A DNA stretch of 64,000 nt. Source: Lysobacter dokdonensis DS-58 (GTDB taxonomy: Bacteria; Pseudomonadota; Gammaproteobacteria; Xanthomonadales; Xanthomonadaceae). Under the pieces are notes generated by a model. The model was given only the letters and a program-made list of their open reading frames with translations. It searched no databases and was not told the DNA's origin. The number at the start of each line of letters is the position of its first letter. Positions within the stretch are counted from its first letter, which is position 1. This document shows, piece after piece, positions 9,801 to 16,723 of the stretch. The stretch covers positions 143,797 to 207,796 of the forward strand of contig NZ_JRKJ01000005.1 of assembly GCF_000770795.1 (NCBI RefSeq). Direction: 5' to 3'. Position numbers and translations under genes: made by a program.

Positions 9801-10792
9801 GCGAAGCGAACGCCACGGCCAACAGCGCGGCGATCAATACGGCCTTTGCCTCTTACGGCACGGTCATCACCCCGGCGGGCACGTACTACATCGACACCGC
9901 CAACCCGATTGAGCCCGCCACCAATTCGGTCCTCGACTTGGCGACGAATGGGACGATCCTGCGCGCGAAGGGCAGCAACACCACGACGGCCCCCGCCACG
10001 CATCGGGACATGATCCGCATTGACGGCGTCCACGATGTCGTCGTCAAGGGCGGGCAGCTGATCGGCTACCGCGACTACTGGAAGGCCAATGGCGGTGTCT
10101 CGGCGTTCGGCGTGTCGGAATGGGCGCACGGCATCTACGTCACCAACGGTGCGTACAACGTCACGATCTACAACACGACCTTCGACAAGTTCGTCGGGGA
10201 CGGGATTTCGCTGGGCCGCTCGGCGCACGACATCCACATCCTCAACATCAAGTCCACGAACAACCGCCGCCAGGGAATCTCGACCGGCGCGGATGATGTG
10301 CTGATCGAGAACTGCGAATGCGCCTACATCGGCGTGGGCGATGGCACGGCCCCGCGTGCGGGCATCGACATCGAGATCGACGGGCCGGAGACGAACACGT
10401 CCAACAACACGACGGTCACGGGCTGCTACCTGCACCACAACGCAGGCCCCGGCCTGATCTGCTATCGCTCCTGCGACGACATCACCATTACCGAAAACCG
10501 CATCGAATACAACGTGCGCGGCATCTACGCCTACGACAGCCAGAACGTCGATTGCCACAACAACACGATCAAGTGGAACGGGCTGGAGGGCATTTCGCTG
10601 CTGTCCACCTGCGCCAATTGGGACATCGACGGGAACACGCTCTACAGCAACAAGACGCGCCAGTACGGCACGTTTGCTGACGGCCGCACCACCACGACGA
10701 GCCCGACCACCGCGCAGAAGGCCAAGCAGATCACCGTCGCGTCCTCGGTGACCGGCACGACCTACGGCACCAACACCTACGGGCCTGTCTGA
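6854..10792 (+). CDS. Tail hub protein fused to LamG-like insert and C-terminal beta-helix tailspike
   Basis: 1312 residues. I chose TTG 6854 because it overlaps the previous TGA like its neighbours; the frame stays open further left inside the lysin gene. Four parts can be read. Residues 1-230 are a glycine-rich N-terminus and hub domain ('GAVVGYFFGAPQLGWAIGS'). Residues about 233-474 read as a concanavalin/LamG-like jellyroll ('SWSVSAWIQPRP', 'FKFYVNGSLIDTETGQP', 'LKGYSRALTLAEIQAKF'). Residues 475-940 are a second phage-tail domain. After an Asp/Gly/Pro linker near 946-960, residues 980-1290 form a pectate-lyase-like right-handed beta-helix with many N-x-(I/V) turns. The last part probably binds or cuts surface polysaccharide; that activity is inference. 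Confidence 0.85.
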   Translation: MSGSTIGGVVGAVVGYFFGAPQLGWAIGSMIGGYVDPDVIKSSGPRLTDAMQQTARDGIPITIGYGTFPTAGNVIWRAPLVENVIVTRERQGKGGPVTETTEFQYTRSYAIGICEGPITGLLIVKRNGKIVYDARTDEELTAVGYTANDIAASRSGSAAFMQNAVMYTGDESQVADSVMEAHEGVGNVPAYRGLAYIRFENDDLSELRGAIPQFEFVVNGSGNVVVVENEEGLIFHYPLDDYAPGGVAREVVGGYNGVYSSTNVAGGPILSLGGTGSMNITDFGGYMQTASGVTPSMNTHTSWSVSAWIQPRPNSDDDNGGGATQKTIAILDNGGFVDECNWCLCLRTPSSPADLKNLRPYAFYSHSLGTQNSIVSTEEATFFRNHYVVMTWERTGPGTLGTFKFYVNGSLIDTETGQPNPSFANTSMHLIVGGARSGVPSYATDHQFLGCIADLKGYSRALTLAEIQAKFLASDDRYYEIPDIPGTYVDANGNYVYFGADALEREVVTVGDIVADICLRAGLTADQFDVSELTDEIDGYRIATEGGGDAFLNPLLAYAFADCAEWDGKLRFVKRGGDPVFALTADDLVERDGDAFERERVQEAELLRKTTVSYLDPLATYTVTTQQWERRSGTVEAKGEGSLELPVVAGGTQMAQVAEKRGKVAWSETEKQKFSLTHKWTKLTPTDVGTYTDADGNVTRIRLGQREDDSGVQLMEAVTNRGASYTGTAEAQPLPGGGVTPPAVRGPTVMAAFNGPPPRTNEQQQAGIFVAVRGLLEGWVGCDLYISADNGDTETFVGRLVNPARMGWLTADITSSASDTISVELYGSADIDTVTDDQLDANQNVWAIITGANAEFGQSQTSTPNGDGFDLTDTERGLVGEATSHDTDDVFVMVDQYVYYIPVNTEYAGRTLILRAVTVGTQAANNTTTTLVYDPPEIVWDGNGEDDDGEDGPDPDPGGAGTPGTPTSRTVDPGSTTVSLTAGEANATANSAAINTAFASYGTVITPAGTYYIDTANPIEPATNSVLDLATNGTILRAKGSNTTTAPATHRDMIRIDGVHDVVVKGGQLIGYRDYWKANGGVSAFGVSEWAHGIYVTNGAYNVTIYNTTFDKFVGDGISLGRSAHDIHILNIKSTNNRRQGISTGADDVLIENCECAYIGVGDGTAPRAGIDIEIDGPETNTSNNTTVTGCYLHHNAGPGLICYRSCDDITITENRIEYNVRGIYAYDSQNVDCHNNTIKWNGLEGISLLSTCANWDIDGNTLYSNKTRQYGTFADGRTTTTSPTTAQKAKQITVASSVTGTTYGTNTYGPV

Positions 10793-11766
10793 TGGCGACG
10801 TATACGATCCCGCAGCGGTTCGCCATTCGTGGCGACACCGCAGAAATCCTGTACGCGCGCAACGAGGTGTTGAAGGCCCGCGAGCAGTGCGTGGAAACCG
10901 ACACCGGCAAGATCAAGATTGGCGACGGCACGACGGCATGGAACGACCTTCCTTATGTCGCCTACGCCTTCGCGAATCTGGCGGACCTGGCGGATGGCGA
11001 CGTGCTGCTGTGGGATGCCACGGCAGAGCGGTGGATGCCTTCTGCGGGCGTGGGTGACAACTCCATCACCTACGCGATGTTGCAGGACATCACGACGACC
11101 AAGCGCGTGTTGGGTCGGAACACGGCGGGCTCGGGCGACACCGAGGAAGTCAGCCTGACGCAGTTGCTTGACTGGATCGGTTCTGCGGCGCGCGGCGACA
11201 TCCTGTATCGCGGCGCGTCGAGCTGGGCGCGGCTGGGTGCCGGTACGGCGGGACAGGTATTGCAGACGGGCGGTACGAGCGGCGATCCCTCTTGGGTGTC
11301 GCCCTCTGGCGGGATGTGGACGGCCGTTAAGAAGACGGCAAACACCAGCCGCACCAGCACCACAACCCTCGCTGACGACCCGCACCTGTCGTTCGCATGT
11401 ACGTCAGGCACGACCTATCGGGTGCGTGTGTTCGTGTCCTACAGCAGCGTGAGCTCGACCCCGGACTTCAAATACAACCCGGCATTCTCCGCTGCGTTTA
11501 CCAACGAGTTCACCATTCGTCGCCAGTTCCTGCCTGTCGGCACCATCGGCACGGACAACGAGGCGGTCGCGGTCGGTACGGGCATCATCAACAGCGCGGG
11601 GGTCGGCGTGACATCCAGCGCGGCCGGGCAGGGGTTCGTCCATCTGGACCTCATCTTCACCGCGTCCGCCAGCGGGACGTTCTCGTTCCAGTGGGCGCAG
11701 AACACCTCGGATGTAACGGCAGTGATCGTGCTAGCTGGCAGCTACCTGGAGTACGCGACGTTCTGA
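10792..11766 (+). CDS. Tail fibre with major-tropism-determinant-like N-terminus
   Basis: 324 residues; the ATG overlaps the last base of the hub stop. The first 50 residues ('RFAIRGDTAEILYARNEVL' then 'VETDTGKIKIGDGTTAWNDL') match the Mtd_N-type domain that attaches receptor-binding proteins to phage tails. The middle has short repeats about domain junctions ('GTAGQVLQTGGTSGDPSWV'). The C-terminal 140 residues are Ser/Thr/Gly-rich beta structure, likely the receptor-binding tip, with no family I recognise. No reverse transcriptase or template repeat is near, so this is not an evident diversity-generating retroelement target. Confidence 0.75.
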   Translation: MATYTIPQRFAIRGDTAEILYARNEVLKAREQCVETDTGKIKIGDGTTAWNDLPYVAYAFANLADLADGDVLLWDATAERWMPSAGVGDNSITYAMLQDITTTKRVLGRNTAGSGDTEEVSLTQLLDWIGSAARGDILYRGASSWARLGAGTAGQVLQTGGTSGDPSWVSPSGGMWTAVKKTANTSRTSTTTLADDPHLSFACTSGTTYRVRVFVSYSSVSSTPDFKYNPAFSAAFTNEFTIRRQFLPVGTIGTDNEAVAVGTGIINSAGVGVTSSAAGQGFVHLDLIFTASASGTFSFQWAQNTSDVTAVIVLAGSYLEYATF

Positions 11767-12687
11767 CCGGAACAGGGCTTCGATGGTCACGAACGACAAC
11801 CACGCGAGCAGGATGGAGGCGGCCGAGACGAGCAGGAGCGTCGGCAACCAGTGCATCTTCACTGGGTTGAGCATCGCGATGGGGAAATGCCACAGGTAGA
11901 TGCCGTAGGACAGCTTCCCCATCCAGACCATCACCGGATGCGCCAAGCCGCGCAGATGTTGCGCGCCGATGACCAGCAACACGCCCGCCAGTTCAACGAA
12001 CGGCAGGGTGGGGCGGTCGTTCAGTGCAATGATGGTGGCGAGCATCAATGCGCCCGCCAACCCTGCGACGCGCGCCGAAATGAACGTCCACGGACGCATC
12101 GCGAGCAGGCATCCCGCCACAAGGCCAGTGGCGCGCGTGTCGAAGCGAAAGCCGACAGCCCCCATGTTCGCCATGTGGCGCTGCCAGAGCCACGCGAGTA
12201 AAAACAGGACGGCGGTGAGCTTCCACGGTGCCGTCCGCCCCTTGAGCATCCACAGCAGGACCAGCGGCCACAGCAAGTAGAAGTGTTCCTCGACCGCGAG
12301 GCTCCATGTGTGCCCGAGATAGTGCGGCACCTTCCAGAACGTCATGGCGTAGTCCGACAGGTACAGCCCCGCGACCAGTGCATCGCGGGTGTGCTGTCCT
12401 TCGGGGGCCAGGATCGGCGCAAGGGCCAGATATGCCGCGAGCATCGCCAGCAGGGCCGGGTAGAGCCTCCGCGCCCGTCGCCAGTAGAACGCCCCGATGC
12501 GGATGCGTCCGGTTGACTCATGCTCGGCCAGCAGGATCGCGGTGATCAGGTAGCCGGAGAGGACGAAGAACAGCTCGACGCCGATGTATCCGCCCGTAAA
12601 CCACGGCACGCCGCAATGCACAGGCACGACCAAGGCCACGGCAACCGCCCGCAGCCCGTCCAGTTCCGCTCGATATTGGATCCCCAT
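11731..12687 (-). CDS. Acyltransferase 3 family (OafA-like) O-acetyltransferase
   Basis: 318 residues from ATG 12687; a TTG 54 bases upstream would add 18 unremarkable residues. It is a polytopic inner-membrane protein of about 9-10 helices. The acyltransferase-3 N-terminus is clear ('YRAELDGLRAVAVALVV' followed by His, then 'FTGGYIGVELFFVLSGYLI'), as is the later 'GHTWSLAVEEHFYLLWPL'. The family transfers acyl groups to O-antigen or other envelope sugars. Inside a prophage and opposite to the late genes, it is probably a lysogenic-conversion gene that changes the host surface. Its 3' end overlaps the tail-fibre gene by 36 bases, tail to tail. Confidence 0.88.
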   Translation of the reverse strand: MGIQYRAELDGLRAVAVALVVPVHCGVPWFTGGYIGVELFFVLSGYLITAILLAEHESTGRIRIGAFYWRRARRLYPALLAMLAAYLALAPILAPEGQHTRDALVAGLYLSDYAMTFWKVPHYLGHTWSLAVEEHFYLLWPLVLLWMLKGRTAPWKLTAVLFLLAWLWQRHMANMGAVGFRFDTRATGLVAGCLLAMRPWTFISARVAGLAGALMLATIIALNDRPTLPFVELAGVLLVIGAQHLRGLAHPVMVWMGKLSYGIYLWHFPIAMLNPVKMHWLPTLLLVSAASILLAWLSFVTIEALFRSERRVLQVAAS

Positions 12688-12737
12688 GTGGTGAGAGTAC
12701 GGGTGTCGGGGCGGGTGGCGGACGGGGTGACTGAGAT

Positions 12738-12917
12738 TCAACGCGGCCGATCAGGCGCGACCCAAAATATCCACGGCGCGACCATATCGCTGCCGTCCTG
12801 AATCGCAATGATTCGCTCGGTGGGCACGGGGCCATCAAGGTACGCCAGCTCTATGGTCTGTTTCTCGGTCCAGTACGCGCCATCGGGGCGCACGTACATG
12901 ATCGCTTCTTCAGCCAT
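12738..12917 (-). CDS. Small hypothetical prophage protein
   Basis: 59 residues from ATG 12917, which has a strong ribosome site just upstream on the minus strand (GGGAGGG). A longer frame to 12998 has no such site. Sequence features are 'YVRPDGAYWTEKQTIELAYL' and a C-terminal 'APWIFWVAPDRPR'. I do not recognise the family. It overlaps the end of the DUF551-like gene by 8 bases and precedes the acyltransferase, so it is probably part of the same leftward transcript. Confidence 0.6.
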   Translation of the reverse strand: MAEEAIMYVRPDGAYWTEKQTIELAYLDGPVPTERIIAIQDGSDMVAPWIFWVAPDRPR

Positions 12918-13224
12918 TTCGCCCTCCCGGAGCTTGCGGCAGCGGTTGCCAGTGGGTCGGCGGGTCGGTGAACTCGTCGCCTTCGTCGGCATAGTCAATC
13001 CAGCACTTACGCTGCGACCAATACCGGCCCATTGTGATGAAGTCGCCGTTCCAGACCATCACAACCGCGTCCTTCGGTGCGGTTTCGATGGGCTGCCATT
13101 CGTTCGTCGCAAGCATTTCCCTCGCCGCCTCCCACACATCCCGGATGGCGGCCTGTTCCCTCTGGTGGAACGCCTGCGGCGGGTGGTCAGCCAGCAGGGC
13201 GCGGAGGCGGGTGGGGTCGATCAT
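12910..13224 (-). CDS. DUF551-like prophage protein
   Basis: 104 residues, ATG 13224, overlapping the upstream stop (ATGA). The C-terminal half has the DUF551-type pattern: 'EWQPIETAPKDAVVMVWNGD' near the middle and 'PPTHWQPLPQAP' at the end, the Trp-x-Pro-Leu-Pro being typical. DUF551 proteins are common in prophages and have no known function. It is the second gene of the leftward accessory cluster. Confidence 0.7.
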   Translation of the reverse strand: MIDPTRLRALLADHPPQAFHQREQAAIRDVWEAAREMLATNEWQPIETAPKDAVVMVWNGDFITMGRYWSQRKCWIDYADEGDEFTDPPTHWQPLPQAPGGRNG

Positions 13225-13511
13225 CGGTAGGCCTCGATTTGGTAGTCGCCTTCATTGTCGTGCACGCCGTATCCGTGCCCGCTGATCTGCACCCCCACCG
13301 CAATCCCGAAGTAGTCGCCGCCGAAGTCACCCATCCCCGCACCGTCTTCGACAGCTTCAACGATTGCGGACTGGGTGGTTTTGAACCGCTTGGCCGCCAT
13401 GCGGACGGTCGGAAACTCAGTCCCGCGCCCGCTGCGTTCGGCCTTGTCGGCGTAACGTCGGGCGTAGGCGAAAACTGCCTTGGGGTTGACTGTGCTAACT
13501 GTGCTAACCAT
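13221..13511 (-). CDS. Hypothetical prophage protein at the attachment end
   Basis: 96 residues, ATG 13511. The N-terminus 'VSTVSTVN' is encoded by a short direct repeat (GTTAGCACA twice). The middle 'FPTVRMAAKRFKTTQSAIVEAV' reads like a small helix-turn-helix, so it may bind DNA, but the evidence is weak. The C-terminal 'GDYFGIAVGVQISGHGYG' is glycine-rich. It is the gene nearest the attachment junction (80 bases away) and the first of a leftward cluster of four with 4-8 base overlaps among the small genes. Confidence 0.6.
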   Translation of the reverse strand: MVSTVSTVNPKAVFAYARRYADKAERSGRGTEFPTVRMAAKRFKTTQSAIVEAVEDGAGMGDFGGDYFGIAVGVQISGHGYGVHDNEGDYQIEAYR

Positions 13512-13579
13512 CCCTCTAAACCCCCCTCTAGAACACCATCTGAGATCCTGAGAGCCCGCACAACAAAGCCATTCCTGAG

Positions 13580-13600
13580 CCGACCGTGTAATTAGGAGGG
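13580..13600. other. Prophage attachment junction (attR-type)
   Basis: On the minus strand the tRNA-Arg(CCU) sequence is perfect through the anticodon loop (CTCCTAA, 13592-13598). From 13591 leftwards it no longer pairs with the 5' half: the expected anticodon-stem partner GGGAC is missing. The strand exchange point therefore lies in or next to the anticodon loop. The other junction is outside the window. Confidence 0.7.
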
Positions 13601-13630
13601 GACCGCTCTATCCAACTGAGCTACGGGGCC
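13592..13630 (-). tRNA. tRNA-Arg(CCU), 5' half only, split by the prophage
   Basis: The 39 bases read 5' to 3' on the minus strand as a 7-base acceptor strand (GGCCCCG), TA, a D arm (GCTC, 9-base loop, GAGC), G, an anticodon stem strand (GTCCC) and the loop CTCCTAA with anticodon CCT, which reads AGG (Arg). No 3' anticodon strand, T arm (GGTTCGA-like) or acceptor partner follows in the next 400 bases. The gene is therefore broken here unless the missing half is regained at the other prophage end by some route. Confidence 0.75.
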
Positions 13631-13674
13631 AAAAGGCCGCCGGATTATCGCAGAGGACGCCCCGCAGGCCCATC

Positions 13675-14433
13675 TCAGAGGTGGGTCAGCTGGCCCCGGC
13701 CGATGACGAACCCGGTGGGATGGCCGGTCTTCGAGCCGCCGGGCGGCTCCATCGACACGGCGATGGTGTGGTCGTCGCGCAGCAGGTGCGCGCGCAGGGC
13801 GTCGGGGACCGTCATGGATTGCAGCGGCGCATCGTTGCCCACGCCGAGCGATTGCGTGGAGCCGTCGCTGGATACCAGCCAGACCTGCGGCACTTCGCCG
13901 GGCGTGGGGTCCTTCACCAGCGGCATCAGGACGAGCGTGCAGGCATCGTCGTCGACGGCCGCCATGTAGGTGTTGCGGCCCTTGCCGTCGTTCATCGTGC
14001 TCACCAGCCGCACGGGGTGCGGCAACGCCGAATGTACGGGCGCCGGGATCTGGCTCGCCGGATTGCGGGGGAGGGCGATGAGGGCGATCACGCAGGCGGT
14101 GGTCGCGGCCAGGCCCGCCAGGCTCATGCCGCGCCAGAAGGCGATGCGATCCCACCAACGTTCGCGTTCGACGCGCGCCGGCTGCGCGACATCCAGACCA
14201 GCCCGCGCGCGCACCTTGTGCCAGAGATACATCGGCGGCACGACGGGCGCGATGTCGTCGGCGAGCGGCGCCAGCCGCATCCGCCAGGCATCGATGGCGC
14301 GTGCGAGACCGGGCTCGCGCGCGATGCGTTCGGCGAAGGCCTGGCGCGATTGCGCGTCCATCGTGCCGAGCACGTATTCGGCCGCGATCACGTCGTCGCC
14401 GCCGGGGCCGGTGATGTCGTCGATGGCGCTCAT
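13675..14433 (-). CDS. Anti-sigma factor (RskA-like)
   Basis: 252 residues from ATG 14433, which overlaps the sigma-factor stop (ATGA). The cytoplasmic N-terminus ('DDVIAAEYVLGTMDAQSRQ') is the typical anti-sigma binding segment of RskA-like proteins. A single membrane helix lies near residues 100-118 ('SLAGLAATTACVIALIALP'). The outer part has the RskA C-terminal pattern ('LVLMPLVKDPTPGEVPQVWL', 'IAVSMEPPGGS'). It would hold the co-encoded ECF sigma factor at the membrane until an envelope signal triggers release. It ends 45 bases from the broken tRNA. Confidence 0.88.
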   Translation of the reverse strand: MSAIDDITGPGGDDVIAAEYVLGTMDAQSRQAFAERIAREPGLARAIDAWRMRLAPLADDIAPVVPPMYLWHKVRARAGLDVAQPARVERERWWDRIAFWRGMSLAGLAATTACVIALIALPRNPASQIPAPVHSALPHPVRLVSTMNDGKGRNTYMAAVDDDACTLVLMPLVKDPTPGEVPQVWLVSSDGSTQSLGVGNDAPLQSMTVPDALRAHLLRDDHTIAVSMEPPGGSKTGHPTGFVIGRGQLTHL

Positions 14434-15020
14434 GATTCCAGGCACGTCCGCAGTTGCATCAGGCCGCGGCGGATCCAGCTCTTCACCGTGCCGATGGGGG
14501 TGTCGGTGCGGCGCGCGAGTTCCTCGTACGTCGCGCCTTCGTAGAACGCCGTGCGTATCAGCGTACGGCGCCGCGCTTCCAGTTGGTTGAGGCAGCGATC
14601 CAGCTGCCGCGTTTCCCCCGCGTGTTCGGCCATCGCCGGTGCGCCCGGGGCCGTGTCGCTCACCTCGAACGCGAATTCGATGGGTAGTGCATTGCGCGAG
14701 GCGCCGTCGCTGCGCAAGCGGTCGATGGCCTTGTTGTGCGCGATCATCGCGAGCCACGAAATCGGGCTGGCGATCGCCGCGTCGTATTGCGCGGCCTTGC
14801 GCCAGATCGCCGCGTAGGCTTCCTGCACCGCGTCTTCGGCTTCGTCGCGGTCGGACAACAGCCGCAGGCACACGCCGAACATCTTCGCGGAGGTCGCGTG
14901 GTACAGCCGCTCGAAGGCCATCGCGTCGCCCTTGGCGACCGCGGCGAGCAGGCGTTCGAGCCCGTGCCGGTCCATCGGCGCGTCGTCGGTCGGATTGCGA
15001 AGAGCCAGGGTGTCTTCCAT
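14430..15020 (-). CDS. ECF RNA polymerase sigma factor (SigK-like)
   Basis: 196 residues from ATG 15020; a GTG four codons earlier (15032) is possible. Region 2 is clear ('AFERLYHATSAKMFGVCLRL', 'DAVQEAYAAIWRKA', 'SWLAMIAHNKAIDRLR'). So is the region 4 helix-turn-helix ('EGATYEELARRTDTPIGTVK', then SWIRRGL). It should direct polymerase to an envelope or oxidative stress regulon under control of the downstream anti-sigma factor, with which it shares a 4-base overlap. I did not identify an autoregulated promoter. Confidence 0.9.
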   Translation of the reverse strand: MEDTLALRNPTDDAPMDRHGLERLLAAVAKGDAMAFERLYHATSAKMFGVCLRLLSDRDEAEDAVQEAYAAIWRKAAQYDAAIASPISWLAMIAHNKAIDRLRSDGASRNALPIEFAFEVSDTAPGAPAMAEHAGETRQLDRCLNQLEARRRTLIRTAFYEGATYEELARRTDTPIGTVKSWIRRGLMQLRTCLES

Positions 15021-15098
15021 GCACGGGTCCACGCGGGGGCGCGGGTCGATCCTACGCCCAACCCGGCAGATACGGACCTCGGGGCCCGGCGGATGCAG

Positions 15099-15935
15099 TC
15101 AGCGCAACAGCGCCTCGGCCGTCGCCGAAGGGTGCTTCATCCAGGCGTAGTGGTCGGCGCGCACGTGCGGGGCGACGGCATCGACGACCGCGATCGCGGG
15201 TTTCGCATTCGGCATCTTCCCGAGCAACGCCTGCAACGACGAGGCGGGCGCGAGCCAGTCGTGCGCCATGCGGACCGCGCGGATCGGCAGTGCGACGCTG
15301 TGCAATGCGGTTTCGAGGTCCATGGCGAGACCCGCCGCCGCGTATCGCCCGCTGAGCCCGCAGCGCGACCAATCGGCAATCACGCCGCGCGCTTCTTCAC
15401 CGCCGAATCCGATCCGACGTCCGGGCAGTTTGCCCGCGACCCGCGCGATGCCGTTCAACAGGTGATAGGCCCCGGGCAGCCACCATCGCGTGCGCGCGGG
15501 GAAGGCGCGGAAGTCGGGCGTTCCGCTGGCGACGAGCCACACCGCATTCGCGCTTTCAGGCGCGAGGCCCGCGCGCACGCAAGCGAGCTGCCCGCCGAGG
15601 CTGTGGCCGCCGACGACGCGTTCGATGCCGGGCAACGCGTGCGCGATGGCGGCTTCGCTCGCGGGGAGGTCGGCCATCAGCAATTCGCGATAACCCCAGT
15701 CGGACGTGCGTGTCGCGCGCAGGTTGCTGCTGCCCAGGCCGCGCCAATCCTGCGCGAACACGGCGATGCCCTCGGCCGCCAGCGCGTCGGCGAAGGGCAG
15801 GTAATGCCGCGCGGCGATGCCCATGCCGCCGAGCCACAACAGGCTCGCGCGCGGATTGCGCGGCATGCGGGCCTGCAACGTGAAGCGATGGCCGTCGCTC
15901 GCGGCGACGGCCAGTTCGACCGACTCCACTGTCAT
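15099..15935 (-). CDS. Alpha/beta hydrolase
   Basis: 278 residues, ATG 15935, overlapping the thiD stop. The fold is shown by 'LLWLGGMGIAARHYLPFADA' (oxyanion region), 'VFAQDWRGLGSSN', the nucleophile elbow 'VVGGHSLGGQLA' (Ser about residue 112) and a C-terminal His in 'VRADHYAWM' near residue 266. The substrate cannot be told; the layout resembles YheT-like or serine aminopeptidase_S33 hydrolases. It is the last gene of the leftward phoH-thiD-hydrolase run. No signal peptide is seen, so it is likely cytoplasmic. Confidence 0.82.
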   Translation of the reverse strand: MTVESVELAVAASDGHRFTLQARMPRNPRASLLWLGGMGIAARHYLPFADALAAEGIAVFAQDWRGLGSSNLRATRTSDWGYRELLMADLPASEAAIAHALPGIERVVGGHSLGGQLACVRAGLAPESANAVWLVASGTPDFRAFPARTRWWLPGAYHLLNGIARVAGKLPGRRIGFGGEEARGVIADWSRCGLSGRYAAAGLAMDLETALHSVALPIRAVRMAHDWLAPASSLQALLGKMPNAKPAIAVVDAVAPHVRADHYAWMKHPSATAEALLR

Positions 15936-16723
15936 TGCGCCGCCCCGAAATGATCGAGCACGACGATGTCGCTGCGCCCGGGACGATAGCCCTTCACCAG
16001 CGCGCGATGCACGTAGTCGGAGGCGGCAATGCACGCATCGCGCAAGCCGTCGCCCAGCGCGATGCGCGCCGCGACGGCGGAGGCGAGGGTGCAGCCGGTG
16101 CCGTGCGCTTCGAGGGTGAGGCGGGCGTGCCGGATTTCGTGCATGCCGGTCGCATCGATGAAGACATCGACCACGTCGCCCTCGCCCTGCAAATGCCCGC
16201 CCTTCAGCAGCACCGCATTCGCGCCGCGCGCACGCAATGCCTGCGCGGCATCGTGCATCGCGACGACGCTGTCGATTCGGGCGCCGAGCAGCAACTCGGC
16301 TTCCGGCAGGTTCGGCGTCGCGATCGTCGCGCGCGGCAGCAGCCGCGTGCGCATCGCATCGAGCGCGTCGTCGGCCAGCAACTTGGCGCCACTGGTGGCG
16401 ACCATCACCGGATCGAGCACCACCGGCACGTCGGGACGCGCATCCAGCAACGAAGCGACGGTCTCGATCACCTCCGCCGTCGCCAGCATCCCCAGCTTCA
16501 CCACGCGCACGTCGAAGTCGTCGAAACACGCTTCGACCTGCGCTCGCAGGAACGTCGTCTCCGGCACGTGCACCGCGGTCACGCCCCGCGTGTGCTGGGC
16601 CGTCAGCGCGGCAAGCGCCGACAGCCCGTGCACGCGGAACGCCGCGAAGGTCTTGAGGTCCGCCTGGATGCCGGCGCCGCCGCCGGAATCGGATCCGGCG
16701 ATCGTCAGCGCCGCCGGCGTCAC
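15932..16723 (-). CDS. thiD: Hydroxymethylpyrimidine/phosphomethylpyrimidine kinase
   Basis: 263 residues from GTG 16721-16723, which overlaps the phoH stop (GTGA). ThiD phosphorylates HMP to HMP-P and HMP-PP for thiamine synthesis. The N-terminal '[19 protein letters not shown]' is diagnostic. '[16 protein letters not shown]' (about 101-116) and the C-terminal '[10 protein letters not shown]' (207-216) with the catalytic Cys211 complete the active site. The length fits the family. Its neighbours are not thiamine genes; coupling to phoH upstream and a hydrolase downstream suggests a mixed operon. Confidence 0.93.
   Translation of the reverse strand: MTPAALTIAGSDSGGGAGIQADLKTFAAFRVHGLSALAALTAQHTRGVTAVHVPETTFLRAQVEACFDDFDVRVVKLGMLATAEVIETVASLLDARPDVPVVLDPVMVATSGAKLLADDALDAMRTRLLPRATIATPNLPEAELLLGARIDSVVAMHDAAQALRARGANAVLLKGGHLQGEGDVVDVFIDATGMHEIRHARLTLEAHGTGCTLASAVAARIALGDGLRDACIAASDYVHRALVKGYRPGRSDIVVLDHFGAAQ

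Larger units (their letters stand above)
1..13591. mobile_element. Prophage, right-hand part (late tail genes to attachment junction)
   Basis: A block of siphovirus tail genes in typical order (neck, terminator, tail tube, chaperone, tape measure, distal tail, lysin, hub, fibre) is followed by a leftward accessory cluster and stops inside a tRNA-Arg(CCU) gene at 13592. The left part, including the packaging, capsid, replication and integrase genes, lies outside the window. The DUF2460, DUF2163 and NlpC/P60 series resembles the tail tip of the Rhodobacter gene transfer agent and related lambda-like tails. Whether the prophage is complete or inducible cannot be judged from this end alone. Confidence 0.9.

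Noticed and set aside
6920..10558. Very long leftward open frame (over 1200 codons) opposite the hub gene
   Set aside because: It is an antisense shadow produced by strong G+C third-position bias. Its translation is Arg/Val/Asp/His-rich without domains, and the plus-strand hub has clear domains.
10792..13591. Diversity-generating retroelement behind the Mtd-like fibre
   Set aside because: No reverse transcriptase, accessory protein or near-repeat of the fibre 3' end was found; the fibre is followed by an acyltransferase and small genes.
13230..13630. Group I intron in tRNA-Arg(CCU), as known in Agrobacterium
   Set aside because: A 3' exon (GGGAC partner, T arm, acceptor strand) would have to follow within a few hundred bases. 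None is present to the left, and coding phage genes begin 80 bases away. A prophage junction explains the split better.
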